A stretch of DNA of 29,595 bases from JAYODW01 sp038116745. Its GTDB lineage: Bacteria > Pseudomonadota > Gammaproteobacteria > Ga0077536. Positions 19,937 to 27,432 of this stretch are shown here, in pieces. The stretch is from the NCBI GenBank assembly GCA_038116745.1, contig JAYODW010000053.1, positions 1 through 29,595 of the forward strand, given 5' to 3'. The translations under genes were made by a program, and so were the position numbers. The notes under the pieces were generated by a model that saw only the letters and a program-made list of their open reading frames with translations, was not told the DNA's origin and searched no databases. The first letter of the stretch is position 1. Each line of letters opens with the position of its first letter.

Positions 19937-22819
19937 ATGAGCGGTTTTGAGGTTGTGCGTGCCGGCAGGGTGTCGGCACTTGACATCGACCTGACGGAAT
20001 TTGTGCATCGCGCGACGGGCGCGCGTCATATCCACCTCGCGGCAGAGGATCAGAACAACGCTTTCATGGTGGCATTCCCGACCCTGCCGGGGGACTCCAG
20101 CGGTATTGCCCATGTTCTGGAGCACACCACGCTCTGCGGGAGCGAACGGTATCCGGTGCGTGATCCGTTCTTCATGATGCTTCGTCGCTCTCTGAACACC
20201 TACATGAATGCTTTCACCAGCGGCGACACAACTGCCTATCCGTTTGCGACCCAGAACCAGAAGGATTTTGAAAACCTGCTGGCGGTCTATCTGGATGCGG
20301 TGTTCTTTCCGCACCTGCACGAACTTGATTTTGCGCAGGAGGGGTGGCGTCTGGAAAGCGACGAAGCTACGCAGCGGCTCAGCTACCACGGTGTGGTTTA
20401 CAACGAGATGAAGGGAGCAATGAGCTCCCCTTTGGCCCAGCTCTGGCAGCATCTGCATCGAAATCTTTTCCCTGACACGGTCTATGCCCACAATAGCGGT
20501 GGAGACCCAGCGGAAATTCCGAGCCTGACTCACGCGGCGCTGAAGAGCTTTCACGCCCGCCATTACCATCCGTCTCACGCGGTATTCATGACCTATGGCA
20601 ACTTCTCAGCGTCTGCACATCAGGAGACGTTTGAACGCTGTGTGCTTGATCGTTTCGAGGGCCAGCGGGAGCCGATGGTCAGTGCGCTGCAGGGCGCTTT
20701 CACTCAGGCAAGCGAATCAGCCGCTGCCTACGATTCCGATGCCGGGCATGATGCAACCCATATACTCTGGGCGTGGGTGTGTGGGCAGACCACAGATCCC
20801 CTGCAGGTGATGGAAGCCCATCTTCTTACCCTGCTGTTGCTGGAGCATGGGGCTTCTCCTGTGCGCCGCCTGCTGGAGACGTCTCCGCTGGCGAGTGCAC
20901 CGTCGGAGCTGTGCGGCATTGATGACTCAACGCGGCAGCTGGTGTTTATCTGCGGCGTGGAAGGCAGCGAAGCGGCCCGCGCTAAAGAGCTCGAGGGAGC
21001 GCTTCTCAGCGTCCTCGAAGAGATAGCAGCTGACGGGATGGCCCCGGCCGTTGTCAACGCCGCGCTCGATCAGCTGGAAATGGCGCAGCGCGACATCGGT
21101 GGAGACGGCTATCCCTTCGGGCTGCAGCTGATGGGCCGCATTCTGCCTGCGGCCATGTACCGCACTAACCCGCTTGATCTGCTGGATTTGGAGCCAGCCT
21201 TGGAGGCGCTGAGAGAGCGCTGCCGCAAGCCGCACTTCGTCGCCAGCCTGGTGCAGCGTTTGTTGCTCGACAACTCGCACCGTGTCCGGCTGATCATGGC
21301 ACCCATGCCTGGCAAGGCGGCCGCAGAGGCAGCGGTGGAGCGACGGCAGCTTGATCAAATGCAGTTGGAGATGGGAGCAGAAGACCTGGCCGCTCTGGCA
21401 CGCAGAGTTGAGGCGCTTGCGGAACGCCAGGCGCAGGTCGACGACCCGACTATTTTGCCTCGCGTCACTCTCGATGATGTACCGCCCGCACGTGCGCTGC
21501 TCAGCGGAACCTTACGTACGGAAGGACCCGTAAAGCAGATTACTTACGAATGTGGAAGTAACGGGATTGTCATTGGCAAACTGGCATTTGCCCTCCCGTT
21601 TCTTGAACCCGAAGAGCTGAGGGTTCTTCCGTTTTTCTGTGCGTATATCACGGAGTTCGGTGCGCGCGATGACGATTATCTGACAGTGCAGGCGGAACGG
21701 GCCCAGCTCGGAGCGTTCTCGGCCCAGGCGGTAGTGCGCTCTGGGATTGACCCAGCTCAGGTCCACGCATGGCTGGTGCTGAGCGGCAAAGGCCTCGTCC
21801 GCAAGAGGGATGCGCTGCTTGAGGCGCTTTCCGAGATACTTCCCGGCGCCAGATTCAACGAGCTTTCTCGCCTACAGGAGCTTTTGCACCAGTCCCGCGC
21901 TGAAGCGGAGCAGTCGGTCACCGACAGAGGCCACCAGCTGGCCGTTCTCAGTGCGGCTCGCTCGCTGAGTGATGGGGCGTTCCTGGATGATCTCTGGTCG
22001 GGGCCAAGCGCGATTCGGCTGCTGCAGCGCTACGGAGGCGCCGGCCAGGACAAGGAGCAGCTGACTCACCTGTTCGATTTGTTCGAAGTTATCCGCCGGA
22101 AGCTGTTGAGCTCAACCCGCGAAGCGGCGCTCATCGGCGAATCCGCAGCGATAGAGATCTCCAGTGACTGGGCCGCCCGCGGGATGCTGACGGGAACGAG
22201 CTCGTCCGGCTTCCTGTTACCACGGGCTGCGCCTGGTCGCGGGCAGGCCTGGTTAATCCCGTCTCAGGTGAACTTCTGCGCGCAGGCGCATCGCGCCGTG
22301 GGCGAGGGGCATGCCGATGCAGCGGTTCTCACCGTCCTGGGGCGTTACCTGCAGGATGGCTTTCTGCATCGGGAAATTCGCGAAAAAGGCGGTGCCTACG
22401 GTTCAGGCGCAGGATTCGACGTAGACAGTCAGACATTCCGTTTCTTTTCTTACCGCGATCCCCGGGCACTCGAAACGATTGAGGACTTTGAGCGTGCGGC
22501 TCGGTGGATTGTCGGGGACCGAGACCCAGAGCGTCTGGAGGAATCCATCCTGGGTGCAATCCGCGGGATGGATCAGCCGAGGTCGCCTACTGGAGAAGCT
22601 GAGCGCGCGTTCATGAATCGCTTGTGTGGCCGTGATGACGAAACGCGCAGGACTTTCCGTGAGCGGGTCCTCGCTGTAACCCATGACGCGTTGCAACGCG
22701 CGGCAGAGGAGTATCTGCTAAGTGCACCCGGGACGTTGAGTCTGGTCGGCGGCGAGGCGATCTCGGCCTTGGACGACGCTGAGCTGGACCACGCAGCTTT
22801 GCTCGAGGCTGATGTCTGA
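19937..22819 (+). CDS. M16C (PreP/presequence-protease-like) zinc metalloprotease
   Basis: A 960-residue insulinase-family peptidase, the usual length for the single-chain M16C group. The inverted zinc motif HxxEH is HVLEH at residues 59-63, in the block GIAHVLEHTTLCGSERYPVR, followed by NTYMNAFTSGDTTAYPF. The third zinc ligand is probably E157 in VVYNEMKGAMSSP. The C-terminal half carries the non-catalytic M16 domain that closes the degradation chamber, including the conserved REIREKGGAYGSGAGFD. Family members degrade peptides of roughly 10-65 residues, such as cleaved signal or transit peptides. No signal peptide is present, so it probably acts in the cytoplasm. ATG 19937 is preceded by a G-rich but weak ribosome-binding region. 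The downstream phosphotransferase starts 32 bases after the stop. Confidence 0.95.
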   Translation: MSGFEVVRAGRVSALDIDLTEFVHRATGARHIHLAAEDQNNAFMVAFPTLPGDSSGIAHVLEHTTLCGSERYPVRDPFFMMLRRSLNTYMNAFTSGDTTAYPFATQNQKDFENLLAVYLDAVFFPHLHELDFAQEGWRLESDEATQRLSYHGVVYNEMKGAMSSPLAQLWQHLHRNLFPDTVYAHNSGGDPAEIPSLTHAALKSFHARHYHPSHAVFMTYGNFSASAHQETFERCVLDRFEGQREPMVSALQGAFTQASESAAAYDSDAGHDATHILWAWVCGQTTDPLQVMEAHLLTLLLLEHGASPVRRLLETSPLASAPSELCGIDDSTRQLVFICGVEGSEAARAKELEGALLSVLEEIAADGMAPAVVNAALDQLEMAQRDIGGDGYPFGLQLMGRILPAAMYRTNPLDLLDLEPALEALRERCRKPHFVASLVQRLLLDNSHRVRLIMAPMPGKAAAEAAVERRQLDQMQLEMGAEDLAALARRVEALAERQAQVDDPTILPRVTLDDVPPARALLSGTLRTEGPVKQITYECGSNGIVIGKLAFALPFLEPEELRVLPFFCAYITEFGARDDDYLTVQAERAQLGAFSAQAVVRSGIDPAQVHAWLVLSGKGLVRKRDALLEALSEILPGARFNELSRLQELLHQSRAEAEQSVTDRGHQLAVLSAARSLSDGAFLDDLWSGPSAIRLLQRYGGAGQDKEQLTHLFDLFEVIRRKLLSSTREAALIGESAAIEISSDWAARGMLTGTSSSGFLLPRAAPGRGQAWLIPSQVNFCAQAHRAVGEGHADAAVLTVLGRYLQDGFLHREIREKGGAYGSGAGFDVDSQTFRFFSYRDPRALETIEDFERAARWIVGDRDPERLEESILGAIRGMDQPRSPTGEAERAFMNRLCGRDDETRRTFRERVLAVTHDALQRAAEEYLLSAPGTLSLVGGEAISALDDAELDHAALLEADV

Positions 22820-22851
22820 GATGCAGCGATGCCCCCCACTGATGGCCGATA

Positions 22852-23922
22852 GTGGCAGGGGACGTTGTCTTGTCGACTGAGCCTGATTGGCAGCAGGAAG
22901 CGACACATGTGCTTGCCCGCTACCCTCTGGTTCCCGAGCGGATTGAGCGACTTGGACAGGGTCTGGTCAACTTGACGCTCCGTGTTGACTGCGTCGATGG
23001 TCAGCAGTTCGTCCTGCAGCGCTTGAACGGAATTTTTGACGACAGGACCAACGCCAATATCCACCGCATTACGCAACATCTCCGGGGCCAGGATTTTGCT
23101 ACCCCGGAGATCGTGCGGAGCGCCCGGGGCGAGCTTTCGGTTCAGGCCGAGAGCGGACTCTGGAGGCTCCTGACCCATCAGCCGGGTGACGCGTTTGATG
23201 CGGTCATTTCAGCGAGTCATGCGGCAGCAGCAGGAAGCCTCCTTGGTCGTTTCCATTTCGCACTAAGGGGTTTTGCAGGCGAACTGCACTCATCTGCCTC
23301 CGGCGGCCACAATCCAACGGCGCGGGTTGCGGCGCTGCGCGATGCCCTGCAGGAGGGCCCTGCTGCCCCCGTGCTCGCAGACGAGGTGGCGCTGCACTTG
23401 GAGCGCATAGAGCCCGCGCTCAGCGCGTTGCCCGAAATTCCGCTGGAGCCTCGGCGGCTTGTGCATGGGGATCCCAAAATCTCGAATCTTCTATTCACCC
23501 GCGATGGTACAGAAGGGCTCTGCATGGTTGATCTCGACACGCTCGGATTCATGCCCGCCGCGTTTGAAATTGGAGATGCCATGCGTTCGTGGTGCAATCC
23601 GCTGACCGAGGACGCACCGAACGCGTACTTTGATCTCGATTTTTTTCACGCTGCGCTCAACGGGTACCGAGAGGGTTCGCGAGGAATGCTGCAGAAAGCA
23701 GAGTGGATGGCGATAGTCCCGGCTACTCTTGGGATTTATCTGGAACTAGCGAGTCGCTTTCTGTTGGACATGATTCAGGACAGGTTTTTCGGCTGGGACT
23801 CCCGCTGCTACGCTTCCCGCACCGATCACAATCGCGCGAGAGCGCTTGGGCAGCTGGCGGCTTTCCGGAGTCTGCAGCGGCAACGCCCGGCAGCGGAAAA
23901 AATAGTCAGCAACCTGCTCTGA
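22852..23922 (+). CDS. APH-family phosphotransferase (kinase-like fold)
   Basis: A 356-residue protein of the aminoglycoside-phosphotransferase/choline-kinase fold. Visible elements are the glycine loop region RLGQGLVNLTLRV, the ATP-contact segment QFVLQRLN, the catalytic loop LVHGDPKISNLLF (HGDxxxxN, about residues 204-216) and the metal-binding MVDLDTLGFMPAAFEIGDAM (DLDT in place of DFG). Such enzymes phosphorylate sugars, amino sugars or small alcohols. The loop and the FDDRTNANIHRITQHL segment are reminiscent of NahK-like N-acetylhexosamine kinases, but I cannot fix the substrate. It starts with GTG 22852; a TTG at 22870, nine bases after AGGGG, is an equally plausible start. It lies 32 bases after the M16 protease gene and is probably co-transcribed with it. 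Confidence 0.88.
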   Translation: MAGDVVLSTEPDWQQEATHVLARYPLVPERIERLGQGLVNLTLRVDCVDGQQFVLQRLNGIFDDRTNANIHRITQHLRGQDFATPEIVRSARGELSVQAESGLWRLLTHQPGDAFDAVISASHAAAAGSLLGRFHFALRGFAGELHSSASGGHNPTARVAALRDALQEGPAAPVLADEVALHLERIEPALSALPEIPLEPRRLVHGDPKISNLLFTRDGTEGLCMVDLDTLGFMPAAFEIGDAMRSWCNPLTEDAPNAYFDLDFFHAALNGYREGSRGMLQKAEWMAIVPATLGIYLELASRFLLDMIQDRFFGWDSRCYASRTDHNRARALGQLAAFRSLQRQRPAAEKIVSNLL

Positions 23923-24284
23923 TGCGGCGCTCGGCGCGACGTGCGTGAGGGGTGGACGCGTGCGTTTGCTGCAGGTTTGCATGGTCTTTTCAGGACGTAA
24001 GCTGCTCCAAGGGTTATGACCTTGAACAGCCGCCGGCCCTGTTCCCTGAGCCGCGGGCGTGGTAGGGTCTTGCCCTCACTGGGGTGAAGGAACACATAAA
24101 AAACCAAGCCCGACCTCGCCAGACTGAGTTCGATTAGCTTCTTTCCCGCATCCCTTACTGTTGATTATCACTGGTGCGACCGCCGGCCGGATGATGCCGT
24201 GACACGTAACCACGTGCCCAGCAATCATGAGGCTGTGACTTACGCGAACAGAGTTGCACTAGAGCGCCCAGGAGACCCGATTAA
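23923..24284. other. Intergenic region before the 97-aa gene
   Basis: These 362 bases hold no convincing gene. Seen in them are a small hairpin (CAAGG at 24008-24012 with CCTTG at 24020-24024), a TCAC/GTGA hairpin near 24079-24090 that may end the phosphotransferase transcript, a short A-rich run (24098-24105) and a CACGT-AACC-ACGTG palindrome near 24204-24217. None is followed by a proper T run. The promoter of the 97-aa gene should lie here, but I could not pick a clear -35/-10 pair. Confidence 0.4.
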
Positions 24285-24578
24285 ATGAGTGCAGTACGTA
24301 AGCCAGCGGCAGCGCAGATTGATGAGGAAGGTACGAAAGCTCCTCATAAACGCCCCATCTATCACGTCACAAAGCTTGAAAAGTGCAAACTCGACCGCAA
24401 TGGGCCGAGCGGTTATCGCTATGTGATTGAAGGCGGATACGCCCCGATCACCGGGTTCCGGGCCGGCACCAAGGATCACGTGCAATCGCACGCGGCCATG
24501 CTCGCTAAAGAGATGAATAACAGAAGAGGAGTCAAGGGCACCAAACATATCGTCATCGGGAAGCCGAAGACTGCCTGA
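24285..24578 (+). CDS. Uncharacterised small basic protein
   Basis: A 97-residue, lysine-rich protein that I do not recognise. A polar N-terminus (MSAVRKPAAAQIDEEGTKAP) is followed by a compact, probably beta-rich core (RPIYHVTKLEKCKLDRNGPS, then GYRYVIEGGYAPITGFRAGT) and a helix (VQSHAAMLAKEMNNRR). The C-terminus is basic (KHIVIGKPKTA). There is no signal peptide or membrane segment. The fold and charge would suit an RNA- or DNA-binding role, but that is only an impression. AGGAG lies about 11 bases before the ATG. Codon choice matches its neighbours. An open frame on the opposite strand (24240-24701) runs into the tRNA gene and looks like a shadow. Confidence 0.6.
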   Translation: MSAVRKPAAAQIDEEGTKAPHKRPIYHVTKLEKCKLDRNGPSGYRYVIEGGYAPITGFRAGTKDHVQSHAAMLAKEMNNRRGVKGTKHIVIGKPKTA

Positions 24579-24671
24579 GTTAAAACGCCTGTTTGTCGGC
24601 ACAGACCGATGCACCCTGGGAAGCCATCTGCAAGTGCTGGCGGGTCGTTGTCTCACCATGGCGCTGTCGCC

Positions 24672-24756
24672 TGGTAGCGTGGGTGGGAATCGAACCCACA
24701 CTTCCGAAGAAACTGGATTTTGAGTCCAGCGCGTCTACCAATTCCGCCACCACGCC
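24672..24756 (-). tRNA. tRNA-Leu, anticodon CAA
   Basis: Read on the minus strand, an 85-base cloverleaf is complete. The acceptor stem is GGCGTGG with CCACGCT (one G-U pair at the first position), with discriminator A and an encoded CCA at 24674-24672. The D arm holds GGAATTGGTAGACGC. The anticodon stem-loop is CTGGA-CTCAAAA-TCCAG, giving anticodon CAA (reads UUG). A long class II variable arm includes CTTCGGAAG, and the T arm is GTGGG-TTCGAAT-CCCAC. It lies between the 97-aa gene and queA, opposite in strand to both. No integrase or repeated attachment site is seen beside it. Confidence 0.97.
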
Positions 24757-24819
24757 GTGCCGCGGCATTGTACCCAAAGCGCCGCAGCGGGGCAGGTGCG
24801 CTCTGTTAGAATTTCAAGC

Positions 24820-25863
24820 GTGCTTCTGAGTGACTTCGACTTCACCCTGCCCTCCGAATTAATTGCCCAACGACCCCCTGCAGCGCGGGTGGACGCCCGA
24901 TTGCTGTGTGTTGACTGCGGGGGCGGTGGCGCTCACGTTGATCGCAAAATCACGCAGCTACCAGAGCTGCTGACGAGGCATGATCTGGTGGTCCTGAACG
25001 ATACCCGTGTTCTTCCGGCCCGGCTGTTCGGCCGGAAATCGACAGGTGGGAAAGTTGAGTTGCTTCTGGAGCGTGCACTCGACAATGATCGTGGCCTTGT
25101 TCACGCCCGCGCGAACAAGCCCCTGCGTCCGGGCACGACCGTCGTCGTTGACGGGGGCGGGGAGCTAACGATAACTGGTCGCCAGGGGCCGTTTTTTGAA
25201 GTCTCGAGCGCAGGCGCTCCGCTGCTGACCCTGTTTGAGCGTGCTGGCCATGTGCCGTTACCGCCATACATTCAGAGACCGGCGGAGCCCTCGGATGCGG
25301 AGCGATATCAGACGGTTTGGGCGCGAGAACCGGGCGCCGTTGCCGCGCCGACTGCAGGACTGCACTTTGACGAGGAACTGCTGGCAGATGTGAGTTCCCG
25401 GGGTGTGCAGATCGCGTACCTAACGCTGCACGTGGGAGCGGGCACCTTCCTACCCGCTCGTGAGGACATTCTGGAAAAGAGCCGGTTGCATTCTGAACGC
25501 ATGGTGCTCAGTCCAGCTCTGTGCGCAGCAATCCGTCAAACCCGCAGTCGGGGGGGGCGTGTGGTCGCTGTCGGGACCACCGTTGCACGGGCTCTCGAGA
25601 CTGCCGCATTGAGTGGTGGTAGCTCAGCGCCAGAGCCTTTCGAAGGGGAAACAACGCTTTTCATCAAACCGGGCTTCCAGTTTCGCGTTGTCGACGCCTT
25701 GCTGACAAATTTCCACGTGCCGCGATCAACTTTGCTGATGCTTGTTGCTGCGTTTGCAGGACACGCGATCATCATGGACGCCTATCGATATGCCATTCGC
25801 CAGAGGTACCGCTTTTACAGTTTTGGCGATGCCATGTGGCTGTGCAAACCAGGCAAGCCCTGA
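24820..25863 (+). CDS. queA: S-adenosylmethionine:tRNA ribosyltransferase-isomerase
   Basis: QueA transfers and isomerises the ribosyl group of SAM onto preQ1 in tRNA, forming epoxyqueuosine at the wobble position. The 347-residue product has family blocks throughout: FDFTLPSELIAQRPPAARVD at the N-terminus, then LVVLNDTRVLPARLFGRK, then GHVPLPPYIQRPAEPSDAER and TVWAREPGAVAAPTAGLHFD, followed by LTLHVGAGTFLPAR and, late, TLFIKPGFQFRVVDALLTNF with HVPRSTLLMLV. The start is GTG 24820; the frame continues upstream across the tRNA 5' flank but without similarity. No ribosome-binding site precedes the GTG. Instead a -10-like TAGAAT at 24807-24812 sits so close that the message could be leaderless. 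tgt follows 18 bases downstream. Confidence 0.97.
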   Translation: MLLSDFDFTLPSELIAQRPPAARVDARLLCVDCGGGGAHVDRKITQLPELLTRHDLVVLNDTRVLPARLFGRKSTGGKVELLLERALDNDRGLVHARANKPLRPGTTVVVDGGGELTITGRQGPFFEVSSAGAPLLTLFERAGHVPLPPYIQRPAEPSDAERYQTVWAREPGAVAAPTAGLHFDEELLADVSSRGVQIAYLTLHVGAGTFLPAREDILEKSRLHSERMVLSPALCAAIRQTRSRGGRVVAVGTTVARALETAALSGGSSAPEPFEGETTLFIKPGFQFRVVDALLTNFHVPRSTLLMLVAAFAGHAIIMDAYRYAIRQRYRFYSFGDAMWLCKPGKP

Positions 25864-25881
25864 CGGCGACAGGAGACGCGT

Positions 25882-26991
25882 TTGAGCCTTCGCTTTGTGC
25901 TTGAAGCTTGCGATGGTGCCGCTCGAGCGGCGCGACTGCATCTGCAACATGGCGTCGTCGAGACGCCCGTCTTCATGCCGGTCGGAACTTACGGCACCGT
26001 CAAAGCCATGACGCCCGACGAGCTGCGCGCGATGAACGCCCAGATCGTGCTGGGCAATACCTACCATCTCATGCTGCGGCCGGGATGCGAGGTGATTGCA
26101 GCGCATGGTGACCTGCATGACTTCATGCATTGGGATGCGCCGATTCTGACCGATTCCGGTGGTTTCCAGGTTTTCAGCCTGGGTGATCTCCGGCAGGTCC
26201 GTGAGGAAGGCGTCACTTTCCGTTCCCCGGTCAACGGGGACCGCGTGTTTCTGTCCCCGGAAGTGTCGATGAAAGTCCAGCGCACCCTCGGCGCGGATAT
26301 CGTCATGGTCTTCGATGAGTGCACGCCCTATCCGGTAGATGAGGACACCGCGCGCCGGTCAATGGAGTTGTCGTTGCGCTGGGCCCGACGCTCAAAGCAG
26401 GCTCATGGAGATAACCCTGCCGCTTTGTTCGGAATCGTACAGGGAGGGATGTTCAGTTCTTTGCGAGAAGCGTCTATCGCAGGTCTTCTGTCAATGGACT
26501 TCGACGGTTACGCTATCGGCGGCCTGTCAGTCGGTGAGCCTAAAGATCTGATGGAGGAAGTGGTGTCATTCACCGCTGACAGATTACCCGCCGAAAAGCC
26601 CCGTTACCTGATGGGAGTCGGTACCCCCACCGATCTGATGCGAGGAATTGGCTGCGGGGTGGATATGTTCGACTGTGTCCTTCCAACTCGTAACGCGCGC
26701 AACGGACACCTGTTTACCTCTCAGGGGGTGATCCGAATTCGCAATGCTGTCCACAGGGCTTCGACCAAACCGCTAGACCCACACTGTGGCTGCTATACGT
26801 GCACGAATTTCAGCCGTGCCTATCTGCATCACTTGCAGCGCGCAAACGAGATTCTCGGATCTCGCCTCAACACAATTCACAATCTGAGCTTTTATCTTGA
26901 GCTCATGCTCGGTGCGCGTGATGCCATACAGCGCGGAGATTTTCTCCGTTATGCCGAGAGTGTGATGGCGCAGCAGAACACCGGAACCTGA
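25882..26991 (+). CDS. tgt: tRNA-guanine transglycosylase
   Basis: Tgt exchanges guanine at position 34 of GUN-anticodon tRNAs for preQ1, the step before QueA. The 369-residue product carries VVETPVFMPVGTYGTVKAMT, the substrate-binding LTDSGGFQVFSL, GIVQGGMF, YAIGGLSVGEP, the catalytic MFDCVLPTRNARNGHLFTSQ block and the zinc site CGCYTCTNFSRAYLHH (three Cys and a His). The start is TTG 25882, supported by AGGAG at 25871-25875; no ATG occurs in a sensible place and the N-terminus (SLRFVLEACDGAARAARLHL) aligns with the family. It lies in the conserved order queA-tgt-yajC-secD-secF. A possible internal promoter for yajC overlaps its stop codon. Confidence 0.97.
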   Translation: MSLRFVLEACDGAARAARLHLQHGVVETPVFMPVGTYGTVKAMTPDELRAMNAQIVLGNTYHLMLRPGCEVIAAHGDLHDFMHWDAPILTDSGGFQVFSLGDLRQVREEGVTFRSPVNGDRVFLSPEVSMKVQRTLGADIVMVFDECTPYPVDEDTARRSMELSLRWARRSKQAHGDNPAALFGIVQGGMFSSLREASIAGLLSMDFDGYAIGGLSVGEPKDLMEEVVSFTADRLPAEKPRYLMGVGTPTDLMRGIGCGVDMFDCVLPTRNARNGHLFTSQGVIRIRNAVHRASTKPLDPHCGCYTCTNFSRAYLHHLQRANEILGSRLNTIHNLSFYLELMLGARDAIQRGDFLRYAESVMAQQNTGT

Positions 26992-27018
26992 CAACTCCAG
27001 AGGGGCCTATGGCATAAT
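26988..27018 (+). promoter_or_regulatory. Candidate sigma-70 promoter for yajC-secDF
   Basis: CTGACA at 26988-26993 (five of six matches to TTGACA) and CATAAT at 27013-27018 (five of six to TATAAT) are separated by 19 bases, slightly long. The -35 overlaps the tgt stop codon and the -10 is 23 bases before the yajC ATG. This would let the Sec genes be expressed separately from queA-tgt. Confidence 0.4.
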
Positions 27019-27041
27019 CGCGCACCATTTCGGGAGCATGC

Positions 27042-27371
27042 ATGGATTACTTGATTCAAAACGCCTGGGCGCAAGCTGGTGCAGGGGCGCAGGAGCCCGG
27101 GCTGGCCAGTTTCCTGCCGCTGATTATCCTGTTTGTAGTGTTCTACTTTCTGCTTATCAGGCCGCAGATGAAACGGCAGAAAGAGCACACGAGGATGGTC
27201 AACGAGCTCGCCAAAGGTGATGAGGCTGTGACAAACGGCGGACTGCTGGGTCGCATCATAGAAGTTGGTGACACCTTCGTCAGGTTCGAAATCGCCAAAG
27301 GCACAGAGGTCAAGGTCCAGAAGCATGCAATCGCGCAGGTGATGCCGAAAGGTACCTTGAAGGACTCTTAA
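27042..27371 (+). CDS. yajC: Sec translocon accessory protein YajC
   Basis: A 109-residue single-pass inner-membrane protein that associates with SecDF and YidC at the SecYEG translocon. The hydrophobic segment FLPLIILFVVFYFLLIRPQM (about residues 24-43) is followed by the conserved KRQKEHTRMVNELAKGDEAV, then TNGGLLGRIIEV and VKVQKHAIAQVMPKGTL, the typical YajC cytoplasmic domain. The length fits the family (about 110). GGGAG lies a few bases before the ATG. The gene lies 50 bases after tgt and 61 bases before secD. Confidence 0.96.
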   Translation: MDYLIQNAWAQAGAGAQEPGLASFLPLIILFVVFYFLLIRPQMKRQKEHTRMVNELAKGDEAVTNGGLLGRIIEVGDTFVRFEIAKGTEVKVQKHAIAQVMPKGTLKDS

Positions 27372-27432
27372 AAGTTTCAGGCGTGACCGCGCAAGGCGGT
27401 TGCTGCGGACCATATTCAGGGCGGACGCTCGA

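Noticed and set aside
24007..24060. Strings typical of 6S RNA (CCTTGAAC and CCCTGAGCCG)
   Set aside because: They occur in the wrong order for 6S RNA (the CCCTGAGCCG element should come first) and I found no 150-190-base closed structure around them. The gene neighbourhood also lacks the usual 6S partner genes.
24195..24220. CACGT-AACC-ACGTG palindrome as an operator or attachment site
   Set aside because: Only 5-bp arms, no second copy found in the window, and no integrase or regulator next to the tRNA gene.
24240..24701. 153-codon minus-strand frame opposite the 97-aa gene
   Set aside because: It starts inside the tRNA-Leu gene and is antisense to a better-supported frame with a ribosome-binding site.
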